Below the pieces are notes generated by a model. It searched no databases. It was given only the letters and a program-made list of their open reading frames with translations, and was not told the origin of the DNA. 64,000 bases of DNA, taken from contig OW387133.1 in assembly GCA_936440205.1 (NCBI GenBank), positions 12,242,001-12,306,000 of the forward strand, written 5' to 3'. This DNA comes from Lepidonotus clava. Lineage: Eukaryota > Annelida > Polychaeta > Phyllodocida > Polynoidae. Below, in pieces: positions 21,601 to 27,893 of this stretch; within the stretch, counting starts at the first letter, position 1; each line of letters opens with the position of its first letter. The position numbers were made by a program, and so were the translations under genes.

Positions 21601-24219
21601 TCAAAAATGAAAATATATAACTTCGTTACACAACTAAGGGAATTTACCCTTGAATATAACTCTGTCATTAAACGAAACACATACTTTTGAAGTCCTGTTG
21701 ATAAAGCTAGAAATGCGGACATTCGTATCAAGAAGGATAAATAGCGTCTCTGTTTACTAACTTACCTTGCTGCCCCTATAGGGCCCATCTGGATAATCGG
21801 TACCATAACCTGGGCGTGAAGCCTTGTCACGCTCGGAGCTGTGGCTGCGCCGTTTGTCGTCATACCGATCATACCTTCCACCATCACGGTCGCGGCTACT
21901 CACTCGGGGTGGGGAGTCACGAGGCCTTAATGGATCTGACCTGTACAAGGCATCTTTTTGCCTGTCTCGCTCACTGATCTGTCTGTAGTCATCATAACGT
22001 CTGCCTGGTGAAGTGTCTCTCCGGTCCCTGAGAGGAGAAGCCCCCCGACGGTAAAGCCGGTCATGGTCATAGTCTCTGGATGAGCCTGAAAGCTCCCTCT
22101 CTCTGCTCAAAGGTGGGCGGTCATACCTCGCTGACCGGTCATCAGGTGGGTAACCATAAGGTCTACTGCGATCAGCACTATCTGGGGATCGGCCGCGTCG
22201 GTATGGGTCTTCTTCAGGGCGACCATATTCATATCTCCTCGTATCATCCCTGACACCACGCCTGTCACGGTCATAATCCGGGGGAACCGCTCGATCTCGG
22301 TATGGTGAATCATACCGCGAACGCTCTCTTTTGTCTCTTTCGTGTCTTACATCTAAGTAAGTGGTTTCACGTCCTCGTGAATCTCGATAACCTGACCCAT
22401 ATATATCGTCCATGTTTTTACGGTATGTGTCTTCACCTAGCACTTTATCATCCATGCTAGTATCCCTGAGGAAAGGGTCAACGACATCATCTGCATCTTC
22501 CTTCTTGCGGTCTTGTAGTGGCTTCCGCATCGAAGGCTTGGGTTTTGTCGCACTTGCCTCACCGCCTGTCGTTGCTCTGTATCAAAATATGTTTATAACA
22601 TTTTAGAATAAACTACTTTAAAATAACAATATTGACCAACAATACTGGTCACTATCATTTAAATTTGTACAGACTTTCTTTTCAACTAGTACACCTTAAA
22701 GTCAGTAGTCCTATTTTTGCAATAGCCCAAATCCATAGGAGGTTGGTTTTTGTAACTTCAAAATGCTAAATGGCCCACTTGGGCCCTGTACTTGTACCTA
22801 GATGTATCATGTTAAGATCAAGCCCTATTGTAAATCTAAAATGTTTAAGCTATGTTAGCCTTTTGAATTCGATTATTTGGTTACAAATGAAGATATGAGA
22901 GGATTCCATATCCATGAATATAATATTTCTTTGCGTAAAGCACAAGTACTGATATCTATTTTACAGTATTAAAAATATTAGTCTTTACAGCCCAAGTCAC
23001 TTCGCACGGAACTTTGCAAGAGCATAGCACAATCTACCAAAACGATACCTACTTTTTACGATCCAAGCATACTCGATGCATCACAGATGCCAAATGATCC
23101 AGGTATTCCTGAAAATGGGAAAAAAGAGCGTATTACACAACTGTCCGTATATGAGATCGAGTTGAATACAGTCAGTGGAGTCTCGGAATTACGGTCATCC
23201 TTTGTTCTTTCAAAAATTCATCAAAATGAGGGGTTGAACATTTTCCGAGTATAAAATATTCCGAACATGGGGAGATTCTAATTTGAAGTTAAAAAGGCCT
23301 ATAAATACAATCATGGTAAATATGTTAATTATTATTATAATTAAAGTATGGGCCCTCTTGACAAATTTTGGTTTGGGTTGAGTAACTTGGGGAGAAGGAA
23401 AAATTCAGCAAAATCTAAATTTTAACTCGCTTTTGGACACTTGGCTTATCATGAAAACACAGCCAACATTAATAAAACATGTCTACTGGTCTTGTAAAAA
23501 AAAGTGGGATATATGAATTTTTTTATAGAAAATATAAAAACTTGTTTTTGGAGACTCGGGACATCATAAAAACACGTGAGTTTCTTAAAACCGATTATTT
23601 GGAAACAAAACATGGTTGGAGTGTGAAAACCCAAAAGTAAGTTTGGACAGAGATAAAATATGTTAGGAGACTCTGTCAATTGGCATCCCAATGTCATCCC
23701 AATGACATCTGGCTTATGATATTGCTTTACTTCTTCACCCCGTTACCCCAAAATATCAAAAAGAAAAAAGGTAAAAATAAAAAGGTTGGGTGGCACCTAA
23801 ATATCCGTAATACATTTAATCACCCAAAATTCCATATTCTGTAGTTTTAAGGCAGAAAAAGGAAGCAGAAGTTGCAGTGCCAACCTAACCTGTTATTGGT
23901 GTTCTGTCAAGTCTATTACATTAAATTTTGGCAAAATCAGGCCCTTCATCAGCAGAATCTCGACGCATTCCTATCAGTGCCAACTCAGGCAAACCTGATC
24001 ATCAGGGCCACTTCGGGCCCAGAATAATGTACCCACCGAAAACTGGATTGGGGAGTTAACTATACAGGCAAATCTATGAACCTATAAAGCGCAGCAACTC
24101 ACCTCCCTGCCCATGACGGACAGCTCGCAGGTTTCACAGTAGAAGGTCTTCTCCTCATACTTGTTGACTGGGGGGTCGGCACTACCCTCGGAGGGCTTGG
24201 ATGTTGGCGTTGCATCCAT
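3576..24219 (-). CDS. ZNF106: ZNF106-like zinc-finger and WD40 protein, 18 coding exons
   Basis: Coding exons on the minus strand: 24103-24219, 23053-23108, 21766-22576, 19790-21296, 18117-18781, 17540-17797, 17142-17193, 15446-16655, 13727-14915, 13271-13405, 12872-12988, 12267-12455, 11429-11491, 6195-6311, 5753-5827, 4698-4769, 4076-4219 and 3576-3686. Every junction is GT-AG, phases agree throughout, and the total is 6,888 nt (2,295 residues plus stop). Protein layout: C2H2/U1-type finger at about 30-52; Arg/Asp/Ser-rich body to about 830; Met/Gln/Asn-rich tract; helical and AT-hook region at 830-1558; acidic Lys/Glu tract to about 1900; seven WD40 blades at about 1910-2205; paired zinc fingers at 2210-2275. 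A terminal WD40 propeller followed by CxxxxC-type fingers is the ZNF106 signature. Mammalian Zfp106 is a nuclear RNA-binding protein that binds GGGGCC repeats and is needed for motor-neuron and muscle maintenance. The human protein is about 1,880 residues, so this one is longer, mainly in the disordered body. Confidence 0.9.
4076..4219 (-). CDS. ZNF106: ZNF106 exon 17: C-terminal zinc-finger pair
   Basis: This exon of 48 codons encodes FGLCTLVFGLRVHLEHHVV followed by RCLWTDCTEF. Together with the cysteine at the end of exon 16 it gives one C-x4-C...H...H finger, and it opens a second (CLWTDC) that closes in exon 18. The arrangement and the aromatic residues between the cysteines match the C-terminal fingers of vertebrate ZNF106, which lie just after the propeller. 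Acceptor cccctcag and donor CAG-gtaagg are clear. Confidence 0.9.
4254..4376. repeat. Imperfect tandem repeat, about 53-bp unit, 2.3 copies
   Basis: Units start at 4254, 4306 and 4360, each beginning gttYcatcKgtaaaa and containing agtccccacaaca. They lie in the intron between exons 16 and 17. Units differ by a few bases, so the array is not very young. No coding or splice role is apparent. Confidence 0.7.
4698..4769 (-). CDS. ZNF106: ZNF106 exon 16: end of WD40 blade 7
   Basis: This exon of 24 codons reads IITANREGLIEAHTT and ends SQWPCQ. It forms the last propeller strand and contributes the first cysteine of the C-terminal finger. Acceptor tttccttag and donor CAG-gtgagg are visible, phase 0 at both ends. 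Confidence 0.88.
5130..5686 (+). mobile_element. LINE (CR1/Jockey/L2-like) 3' end, 5'-truncated
   Basis: On the plus strand 5162-5256 read GAELWHQLPIHIRHLEEKT and then VFKSAVKSWIRK before TGA. This is the typical end of a non-LTR retrotransposon ORF2 (GxxLWNxLPxxIR...FKxxLK). About 430 bp of 3' UTR-like sequence follows, with several ACATAAACTCATG-type motifs, ending in an A-rich aataaataaaaag tail. The rest of the element is missing, as usual for dead-on-arrival LINE copies. It lies in an intron of ZNF106, in the opposite orientation. The left limit is approximate and the clade is not resolved. Confidence 0.65.
5753..5827 (-). CDS. ZNF106: ZNF106 exon 15: WD40 blade 7, first half
   Basis: This exon of 25 codons, TYELYQLYYGAGHGMISAM then TVHENK, includes the GH turn that starts the last blade. 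Phase 0 at both ends; donor AAG-gtaagc and acceptor ttgtag. Confidence 0.88.
6195..6311 (-). CDS. ZNF106: ZNF106 exon 14: WD40 blade 6
   Basis: This exon of 39 codons starts TGDVVETLRHKG and ends GLVRCFNLK. Joined directly to exon 13 (...DKTVQVHELN) it makes a standard WD-repeat passage: strand, TG turn, hydrophobic strand, then HKG in place of the GH turn. The direct 13-14 junction is therefore correct, and the retroelement between them lies wholly in the intron. Phase 0-0. Confidence 0.9.
6509..6786. repeat. Perfect 89-bp inverted repeat around a 100-bp loop
   Basis: Positions 6509-6597 and 6698-6786 are exact reverse complements over 89 bases. The inner 38 bases of each arm are DIRS-like termini. 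The outer 51 bases (6509-6559 and 6736-6786) continue the inverted identity and stop exactly where the full DIRS element begins at 6787. Perfect identity implies recent formation, or an assembly artefact. The structure could form a long hairpin. Confidence 0.9.
6560..6735 (+). mobile_element. Miniature DIRS-type derivative, 176 bp
   Basis: It begins with ctatac and ends with gtatag, with 38-bp inverted termini that are a variant of those of the neighbouring DIRS element. After the left terminus it shares the next 30 or so bases (gatagggctagcgcatgcgc...) with the 5' end of the large element. It then jumps to a short match with that element's 3' region (caggcaggaag). It therefore looks like a non-autonomous derivative joining the two ends of a DIRS element, in the opposite orientation to the large one. 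An alternative reading is that it is the internal complementary region of the large element. Confidence 0.6.
7006..8145 (-). CDS. DIRS tyrosine recombinase (YR)
   Basis: An open frame of up to 379 codons, part of the DIRS element. The C-terminal half has the tyrosine-recombinase pattern: an arginine region near LLSTCSRLQRVHSV, then AHSTRSASASSLACAG with the HxxR box, and a late tyrosine in RRFYLR. In the DIRS group this enzyme integrates the circular DNA copy in place of a DDE integrase. The frame overlaps the RT frame by about 200 bp, which is normal for the family. The true start is uncertain. Confidence 0.85.
   Translation of the reverse strand: MRTEDQEGESVCSHSSTPLARANMVLKPAQPCRRSSYDNTRGPNQSGSQCKSSTGFSHCNNSTNCGSLLKRYIAKNKLPPKVAQHVLDSWRPKTRTQYAVYQRKWQTYCIGKDIDQLDPGLNPPLSFLCMLFDTGLKYGALNTARSALSCVLNPIDGSKFGSHPITIRVMKSFYNKRPPSARYTQMWNPQVVVDFLREWTPVRSISLKNLTLKLTMLLLLSTCSRLQRVHSVKKSNIVFELDGSVSIKLDEVQKHSSRGKSLEILQIKAFDDDKSVCVVHVLKEYLNRTKDISKAEDYLLCSFCPPHKKVGIPTIARWTKTVMALAGIDISIYKAHSTRSASASSLACAGTPLQEILRKGAWSDESTFRRFYLRDLPQD
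7938..9713 (-). CDS. DIRS reverse transcriptase, RNase H and MT-like domain
   Basis: An open frame of 591 codons within the DIRS element. The RT fingers and palm show RMIIDLSDLNQYV, LPFGLTSAPRVFTKLL and the YIDD box. RNase H follows (VVITDASEEGWGAV, INVLELKAV, VKSDNTVTV). The C-terminal DLFASRNNAKIKTFVSW and APRWPGQTWF are the DAM-methyltransferase-like domain characteristic of DIRS elements. The first methionine used is unknown; the frame may begin upstream by overlap with the gag-like frame. Confidence 0.9.
   Translation of the reverse strand: MDFLEVVNQEIIPRPYRQNSEQSLILSEQIDDLLNKGVVKQIPIYDAKFVSNIFLRPKPNGKHRMIIDLSDLNQYVDKIHFKMDHLDAALELVYEGCYFTSIDLQDAYYSVPICEEHQGFLSFLWKEKFYKFTVLPFGLTSAPRVFTKLLKPVFSSLREKGIDCLGYIDDCLLVASSKDKANQDTVEMADLLSKLGFKINTDKSVLSPSDEITFLGYIINSSEMVVKPTKKKIEKCRSKISDLLQAGPFKIRQVAELIGILVDLCKGVEYGKGHYRNLEKDKIHSLRRAGDLGFEDYMFITYKAKTELKWWYENVDKRPKKIRTTSPPLVVITDASEEGWGAVFDEQSTGGRWKDSEKGDHINVLELKAVLFGLKAFGRSLRNVDILVKSDNTVTVSYINKMGGTHSAKCNDVALQIWGFCEERNLWILATHIPGELNVIADFESRHFSDDTEWELADHVFRRICNRWGSPVIDLFASRNNAKIKTFVSWKHDPEASNINAFSLNWAQFDYSYIFPPFRLVGRCVQKIRREKASAVIVAPRWPGQTWFSSLLNLAEEAPMIIQGGQINLVPSASHLQDSHIVTIPLIVVRC
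9833..10936 (-). CDS. DIRS gag-like protein
   Basis: This is the first open frame of the DIRS element, 368 codons if translation starts at MSDSDENQDSGSNN; the frame stays open to 11125. The N-terminal third is acidic with Met/Asn-rich heptad-like sequence, and the C-terminus is strongly basic (NKKKKRFYKRRSNDDD...), as expected for nucleic-acid binding. No CCHC knuckle is seen, as is common in DIRS gag proteins. Assignment rests on position and composition. Confidence 0.7.
   Translation of the reverse strand: MSDSDENQDSGSNNALGGQGSVEPAAMPADMLSALQDIGGILKCGFKGMETQMSGVKTSVKTVNANLVNMNSNMDSAFKDLKEGLRESDTDSDLDEVQSSAGVSMAGTFEARDDLSGDEGDARVLTARIKTLESDSSVGPPLQESVADFITKAFAKVPKAPELKKKKEAYSRPANVECLSTPKINEAIYLKLPATVKNRDRAWQDNHDTFLNIVTAIARTSDLLIANEVNGPAWVKEALSISADTLSLCASLNFEWTKTRRDDLRPSLPEDFRRLTSKDVPASNSNLFGDDLEGSIKAVESHNRLSKKMDAASSKAKTVKQPNNNDKPYNKKKKRFYKRRSNDDDESDRRNNNKSFKKDFRKKGNNK
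11429..11491 (-). CDS. ZNF106: ZNF106 exon 13: WD40 blade 5
   Basis: This exon of 21 codons, VVQGYVYTAAVDKTVQVHEL then N, gives the typical LYTGSxDxTVxVWDL-type strand pair. Acceptor tttccag, donor AAC-gtgagt, phase 0-0. The following intron (6312-11428) is enlarged by the DIRS insertion. Confidence 0.9.
12014..12025. promoter_or_regulatory. Palindromic E-box GGTCACGTGACC
   Basis: This perfect 12-base palindrome with a CACGTG core matches the TFEB/MITF-type CLEAR consensus GTCACGTGAC. It lies in the ZNF106 intron among further short gtgatcac/ccacgtgg dyads (12014-12067). A binding role is only suggested by the motif. Confidence 0.3.
12267..12455 (-). CDS. ZNF106: ZNF106 exon 12: WD40 blade 4 and start of 5
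   Basis: This exon of 63 codons includes TLLVAAANDCTVTVRDIS and IRTIEGHTKSIMDVK, a textbook blade-to-blade passage with a GH turn. Acceptor cattgcag, donor AAG-gttagt, phase 0-0. Confidence 0.9.
12872..12988 (-). CDS. ZNF106: ZNF106 exon 11: WD40 blade 3
   Basis: This exon of 39 codons includes KFAHRVLCLHHLGGKLYIGL and GNGSVACLDIE. Acceptor cccttcag, donor GAG-gtaagc, phase 0-0. Confidence 0.9.
13271..13405 (-). CDS. ZNF106: ZNF106 exon 10: WD40 blade 2
   Basis: This exon of 45 codons runs from TGECLAVYEGHKKGVQSVVV to MVFTGSFDNSIRGYNVE. The GH turn and the strand ending FDNSIRGYNV are clear WD40 features. Acceptor atttcag, donor GAG-gtacgt, phase 0-0. Confidence 0.92.
13727..14915 (-). CDS. 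ZNF106: ZNF106 exon 9: acidic Lys/Glu tract and WD40 blade 1
   Basis: This exon of 1,189 nt starts LKNPPVVKLYRINVKKEKRK. A very biased run of about 230 residues rich in E, K and D follows (DKTEDKEPEGKDED-type sequence), likely disordered or single-helix. Then come PPLAIGNVVGGLSDSVFEKF and the first blade, YKGHSAAIHALCIWEDFLFT. The strong bias makes the opposite strand open for about 400 codons (13734-14930). That is a compositional shadow, not a gene. Confidence 0.9.
15446..16655 (-). CDS. ZNF106: ZNF106 exon 8: Ser-rich region with three AT-hook-like motifs
   Basis: This exon of 1,210 nt includes the conserved-looking stretch MSVKYLGALKMGTLSPQLLK and Ser/Lys/Arg-rich disordered sequence. 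Three basic GRP motifs occur: two KRKPGRPKK and one KRKRGRPRK. A GRP core with flanking basic residues is the AT-hook, a minor-groove DNA-binding motif. Repeated SSSDSDSDxSSK blocks separate them and look like CK2-type acidic serine clusters. Exon phases are 1 in, 2 out. Confidence 0.9.
17142..17193 (-). CDS. ZNF106: ZNF106 exon 7: short basic exon
   Basis: This small 52-nt exon encodes LLREEMRLRARRMRILK and joins exon 6 (phase 0) to exon 8 (phase 1), continuing the helical segment. Acceptor ttcaacag, donor AAAG-gtgagt. Confidence 0.85.
17351..17523. repeat. Imperfect tandem duplication, about 104-bp period
   Basis: Two diverged copies share atggacgaaMcccYgYtcca, then tacatga and aatgctgRRaataagct. 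The second copy ends just before the donor of exon 6. It is intronic, and no function is apparent. Confidence 0.55.
17540..17797 (-). CDS. ZNF106: ZNF106 exon 6: predicted helical segment
   Basis: This exon of 86 codons is acidic at first and includes a KRRK basic cluster (SKRRKVSED). It continues IVTLSLNEEEVHRRLATTNA and AIVRLEALMRRTLQQLGDRQ, which looks like a long amphipathic helix or coiled coil. Acceptor ccccaaag, donor AGG-gtacgg, phase 0-0. Confidence 0.88.
18117..18781 (-). CDS. ZNF106: ZNF106 exon 5: conserved-looking helical region
   Basis: This exon of 665 nt contains MEKLMRLVNAPRSYKQRLQI then AKILRAHQQRT, and INLDDLSERVKLEIAALLEN. Both look folded, in contrast to the surrounding disordered sequence. 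Enters in phase 1 and leaves in phase 0; the donor AAG-gtagat is slightly weak. The frame stays open into the intron for 46 more codons, which I treat as read-through. Confidence 0.85.
18956..19225. mobile_element. MITE, 270 bp, TIR gttgtgttcaggtaac
   Basis: The ends gttgtgttcaggtaac and gttacctgaacacaac are perfect 16-base inverted repeats, and the interior has no coding capacity. It lies in an intron of ZNF106. Related ends recur at 27579-27893 and singly near 33106 and 35120, so this is a dispersed family. No certain target-site duplication could be read, so the superfamily is unknown. Confidence 0.7.
19790..21296 (-). CDS. ZNF106: ZNF106 exon 4: disordered Met/Gln/Asn-rich and RD-rich region
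   Basis: This is the largest exon, 1,507 nt. In order it encodes: a Ser/Arg-rich stretch (SRRDDRRGSRSPSRHSSRSR); a short helical segment ELLERSGITDSFAIS; acidic Pro-rich sequence; about 150 residues of MGMMQNQQ-type repeats, prion-like in composition; Arg/Phe/Asn-rich sequence (RREFGRNRFGINNRF); and (RD)n. Such low-complexity regions commonly support RNA binding and condensate formation; here that is inference. The exon ends in phase 1 at GAT G-gtgtgt. Confidence 0.88.
19801..19857. repeat. Coding microsatellite encoding (Arg-Asp)n
   Basis: This is a run of tctctg and ccctgtc hexamers. Read on the minus strand it encodes eight to nine Arg-Asp dipeptides within exon 4 of ZNF106. The hexameric, pyrimidine-pure nature makes it a likely site of length polymorphism. 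Confidence 0.75.
20160..20560. repeat. Coding minisatellite encoding Met/Gln/Asn repeats
   Basis: Degenerate units of about 27-39 bases (ttgattctgcatcatgcc type) are repeated more than a dozen times. They encode MMQNQQ and GGMMQNQQMG motifs in exon 4 of ZNF106. All units keep the frame, so length changes are tolerated by the protein. Confidence 0.85.
21766..22576 (-). CDS. ZNF106: ZNF106 exon 3: Arg/Asp/Tyr/Ser-rich region
   Basis: This exon of 811 nt opens KATTGGEASATKPKPSMRKP. Highly charged RDRD/YDR/SR-rich sequence follows (RERSRYDSPYRDR, RRDTSPGRRYDDYR), typical of disordered nuclear RNA-associated proteins. Acceptor gatacag, donor AAG-gtaagt; enters in phase 2, leaves in phase 0. Confidence 0.88.
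22577..24102. other. Introns 1 and 2 of ZNF106 around exon 2
   Basis: Apart from exon 2, these roughly 1.5 kb are AT-rich intron with no recognisable element. A short region near 23449-23700 has a long AT-rich open frame that I regard as chance. Confidence 0.6.
23053..23108 (-). CDS. ZNF106: ZNF106 exon 2: second half of the N-terminal finger
   Basis: This 56-nt exon encodes EYLDHLASVMHRVCLDRK and supplies the two histidines of the finger begun in exon 1 (CETC...H...H). Acceptor ttttcag, donor AAAAA-gtaggt, leaving in phase 2. It is too short for ordinary ORF calling, but it is fixed by phase and by the finger motif. Confidence 0.85.
24103..24219 (-). CDS. ZNF106: ZNF106 exon 1: start codon and first half of zinc finger
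   Basis: The exon begins exactly at ATG after acceptor cttgcag and encodes MDATPTSKPSEGSADP, then KTFYCETCELSVMGRE. CxxC and the following spacing fit a U1-type C2H2 finger like those at the N-terminus of vertebrate ZNF106, which has two; only one is seen here. Upstream sequence in the presumed 5' exon stays open in this frame but offers no in-frame ATG, which supports this start. Confidence 0.85.
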
Positions 24220-24626
24220 CTGCAAGTTGAAAATAGTAAATCAAGTGTTTACAGTTAGAGAAAAATCACCTTGTACTGATCATACAGGTGGTACTTAGTT
24301 CAGAGAATGATATTCTAGAATGACTTTCAGCAGTAAAAAAAATAAATAAATAAAAATGAATACTCCTTTTCCTCTATGAATAAAAATCATTACAATATTC
24401 GTACAGAGACATTCATCAACGTACACAGCATTGACACATACGATTCCTCAACAATTCTCCCTACCACCTTCACGGATCAGTTTTTCATCTGCAGACTAGC
24501 CTTATTTAAGATGCATGCTGGGAAATATGTTGACGAGTCCACTTCCTCCATGGGGCTTAAGCCTCTAACTTTTTAGAATTTGTATAAGTTTCTTTTGTTA
24601 AATATCAAGGAAACCTCAGATTGACC

Positions 24627-24820
24627 AGGGTTTTCCCCAGCCTCTTACAGCCGGCTCTACTGACCAGCTGTTAATCTGATCAACCGGCTGTGAACTGCAT
24701 TAGGTGGTCAAAATTATATTGAAATATACAGAAGAAGGAATAATAAATTAAATTACTGACTGACTATCATATCATTGGTACAAAATAAGCCGGCTATTAC
24801 CTTGTTCTGGGGAGAACCCT
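24627..24820. mobile_element. MITE-like foldback, 194 bp
   Basis: The ends agggttttccccag and ctggggagaaccct are near-perfect inverted repeats. Just inside, agccggct on each side is again complementary. There is no coding sequence and no clear target-site duplication. It lies in the 5' UTR intron of ZNF106. Confidence 0.6.
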
Positions 24821-25174
24821 ATATTGATGTTCTTTTTATGTCTGTTTGGAATCACCACCATTTATACGTACAAAAAAAAGTACAAATACATTGATTCAAT
24901 AGTTTGAGGTTTCTGGTCATTTTCACAGTTGGGCTGTAGGTTGAGAATAGTTCTCAGTTTTTGCACCTCAGGCAAGGTTTTGTAGTTCATAACATATTTA
25001 GAGATTTTATCAAACACATTTCTGTTGCTAGATAGGCCATTGTTCTTACAAAAAAGGAGAACATGTCTCACATCTTGGACCTCACCAATCTGAACAGTGT
25101 ATGCCATCCCCACTTTTTGTTCGATATCTATTGATATAAATATTGATTCATATCAATGATTTATGCATAATTTC

Positions 25175-25482
25175 AGGGTACCAACTGAAATTCCATTTTC
25201 AAATTCCTTATGTTTTCCCTGAGATTTCCCTGTTCCACAGCAATTTTTCCCAGTGTCATATCCTGCCAATTGTTCAAATTTAAAAGCCTCTGCATCCAGA
25301 AAAAAAATCTGACAACCCAACAACAAAATGTTGAATCCCTAATATTTTGAGAATCAGGAATTTCAGAACCTGGCCAAATGAAATTCCCTGTTTTTTGGCA
25401 AAATTTGCAAATTCCCTGTGTTTTCCCTGTCAGGGATTTTTTTTTGCTATTTTCCCTGTTTTCCCTGTGTGGTTGGTACCCT
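25175..25482. mobile_element. Non-autonomous hAT-like element, 308 bp
   Basis: The termini agggtaccaac and gttggtaccct are perfect inverted repeats. The 8-bp flanks ataatttc and gtaatttc differ at one base, which fits the 8-bp duplication of hAT transposons. The interior is made of repeated ttccctg motifs and has no coding capacity. Confidence 0.7.
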
Positions 25483-26034
25483 GTAATTTCTATTGATTTT
25501 GCCATGATTTTGTCAACAAATTTGGCCAAATTTAATCTGCTGGTGCACAAAAGAGGAAAAATTGGCTATCCGTTGTAGGGAGAATATGACACTATTTTAA
25601 ATAAGTTTTGACAAAGATAAGACGTATAAAGTTGATTCAACCAAAATGTTTTTCTTTTGATCAGGGCTTTTGGAAAATGTACAATCTGTAAAGAGTAAAG
25701 TAGAGTTGCATCTTGTTCCAGCTGTGGTTAGGTGAAATGAACCGGTGAAATAGTAACTCAATCAGTTGAATCAGTCAGTGACACAGTGACAGTCACAATA
25801 TGTGTGGCAATTTTCACGCCTTTGGTGCCAATCATTTCTAGTGCCAATTTAATTGCCTACGAGTCAAGACTTTCAACTAAAAGATCTACGTTTATCAACC
25901 GTGATCACTGATGCGACATCCCACAATACACTCTACAGCTACCGTCGGCGTCGGCATTATTTTAGAATTTTAGTGAACAAGCACGCACATGCAAATAAGA
26001 ATTGATTGAAAACTATTGATATTAGCCAACTAAC

Positions 26035-26425
26035 CTTGCCGAATCTTCGTGCATTAGCTACCAACGATATTCGTCCTTGGTATAGGATGTACGACGAAAA
26101 GGCTAAATGTGTTTTTGTTTGTGATTTCCACCAATTATGTGAAAAGTGGACAACATGGCTTCGACGCCTCCGCCATTTGTGTTGTTGATAACGATATAAG
26201 GGGCCCCTGTAGAATCAACGCTGGTCCCCGTTGGTCACAAATTATATCAACATGGTCCGACGGAAACCAGCCGATCGAAAAAGTAAAATAACCGCATTTT
26301 TATATTTTTATACCAGATCTCAACCTTAGATCTTAAATAAACTTGGTTCGTTACAGAAAAAATAAAAAATAACGTTGAAATAGCAAATTTGGAAAATCGG
26401 CGATGACGTCAATCAGCTGCGCCAT
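26035..26425 (-). other. Candidate 5' UTR exon of ZNF106
   Basis: A strong donor, GGCAAG-gttagt, ends an exon at 26035 on the minus strand; it resembles the donor of exon 12. The next acceptor on this strand with gene support is the one directly before the ATG at 24219. The upstream limit is a guess from the CRE/YY1 block at 26403-26427; a second ATGGCGG-type YY1-like site at 26169-26182 could mark an alternative start. Short upstream ATGs (for example MAQLIDVIADF) occur inside. Confidence 0.4.
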
Positions 26426-26459
26426 CTTCGTTCACAAACCACCACGGCAGAGTGAATTG
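26403..26459. promoter_or_regulatory. Bidirectional promoter-like block (CRE, YY1, CCAAT)
   Basis: The block contains a perfect CRE (tgacgtca, 26403-26410), a YY1-type gccatctt (AAGATGGC on the minus strand, 26420-26427) and an inverted CCAAT (attgg, 26455-26459). These are common in TATA-less housekeeping and bidirectional promoters. Donor sites face outward on both sides: minus strand at 26035 and plus strand at 26492. It lies between the divergent ZNF106-like and SNAP-25-like genes. Confidence 0.5.
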
Positions 26460-26492
26460 GCTGTGTTCAAGAACGATTTTTGATTGTTTCAG
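26430..26492 (+). other. Candidate non-coding first exon of the SNAP-25 gene
   Basis: The plus strand has a near-consensus donor, TTTCAG-gtcagt, after 26492, immediately downstream of the promoter-like block. The next gene-supported acceptor on this strand is at 51157 in front of the SNAP-25 coding exon. The link between them is inferred from the divergent arrangement; other 5' exons may exist in between. Confidence 0.3.
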
Positions 26493-27578
26493 GTCAGTAT
26501 AACTCATTTTCTTTAGACTATCATATACATGATGGTACTTGTTTTAAGTGGATTGGCAGGAATACGCTTGCTATAACACCATTGTAATGTTGATCATATT
26601 GTTTTCCGCCTTCGACTGGTTTCAAGCACTGCGGAACGATCAAAACATTGACTCCCGTCCCAGCCGCGACTGACAGCTTACAGCGATCGCTTTGCGAAAA
26701 GATTCCCATTTGCTCTCATACTTTACAAAACCTTCACCCTAATGCGTATTATTCATTTCATTATTTGGGCCGAATGTATACTACTGAATGATGTGAACAG
26801 TGGAAACCGCCCCGCGATAAAAACAGTTGAAGGTTCCGTCTCCTTCCAACTCCTGAAATCTGGGACTGTTGAGTGAGCTGTCATCGTCCAGTCACGCCTA
26901 CCAAAATGGAGAGGGTCACTTGTGATCCACCACTCGAACAACCATGTTTTTTTTTGTGTTCAGAAAGCTTCATACTTATTTTCTATTTGCATGTCCTGGT
27001 CATCCAAAATTTGTGACAGTGTAAATATTACATTTACAGCTTTGATATCACAAACAGTTGAAACTTGTGACAAAGAAAAAAAAAAAAAAAAAAGACTCCA
27101 AAGTTTCAGGATAGACAACGGTGGTTTAGGATGATAAGAGTAAGAAGCAATTTCACTTGATATTTTTCTAGGCCTATTGTCTAGGGTATTTAGATAAATT
27201 GTCAAAGTATGTTACTTTAACTTTAAGCAAGCTCACCATTACTAGGCATTAGATCTAGATCTACATGGAAATGTGTCTGACTCTCATGTTATAGTAGCCT
27301 ATGGAGTTAAAAAAAGGCAAATCAATTCATTGAATTATCAAGAAAAAAAAAGAAAAATATATTTTCTACTTTTATCTTTGGATGTCATCAGCTCTATCAC
27401 TATCAAGGATACACTTTTCATGCTTTACATGCCTTTTCAAAACATTGCTTTGGAGGGAACTGTCGGTTTTTTAACAAAATAATTTACAAAAATATTGGTT
27501 TCATCTTTATAAAATGACGATAAATATTCAGAAAAATAATTTAAAATTTACCCGATTTGGACATAAAGCCTTTAAAAA

Positions 27579-27893
27579 ATTGTGTTCAGGTAACCCGACC
27601 AACCCTAAAATTATGGCCCTACCCTTATTTTTTTGATGATTTTTTTCTGAAAAAAAAACCCCAAAAACATAAAGATGTAGATCTAATAGAAATGACAAAA
27701 AGTACAGGAAATGGAATATATTTGATCAAGAGATGTTTTTTTGATGCTAGAAGTTGATTAAAAAGGGGGTCTGGAATGGTTTCTAAATTTTCAAGAATGC
27801 TTAAGTCAATTTGTGTACAAGTTAAAAATAATAAAAAAAATCGACATACCTACCATTTTCCCCCACCTTAGTCCTACGTCAGCTGAACACAAT
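27579..27893. mobile_element. MITE of the gtgttcaggtaa family, 315 bp
   Basis: The ends attgtgttcaggtaac and gtcagctgaacacaat are imperfect inverted repeats, related to those of the copy at 18956-19225. The first 80 or so bases also resemble 33106-33185 (accaaccctaaaattatggccctaccc type), confirming a dispersed family. No coding capacity. Confidence 0.6.
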
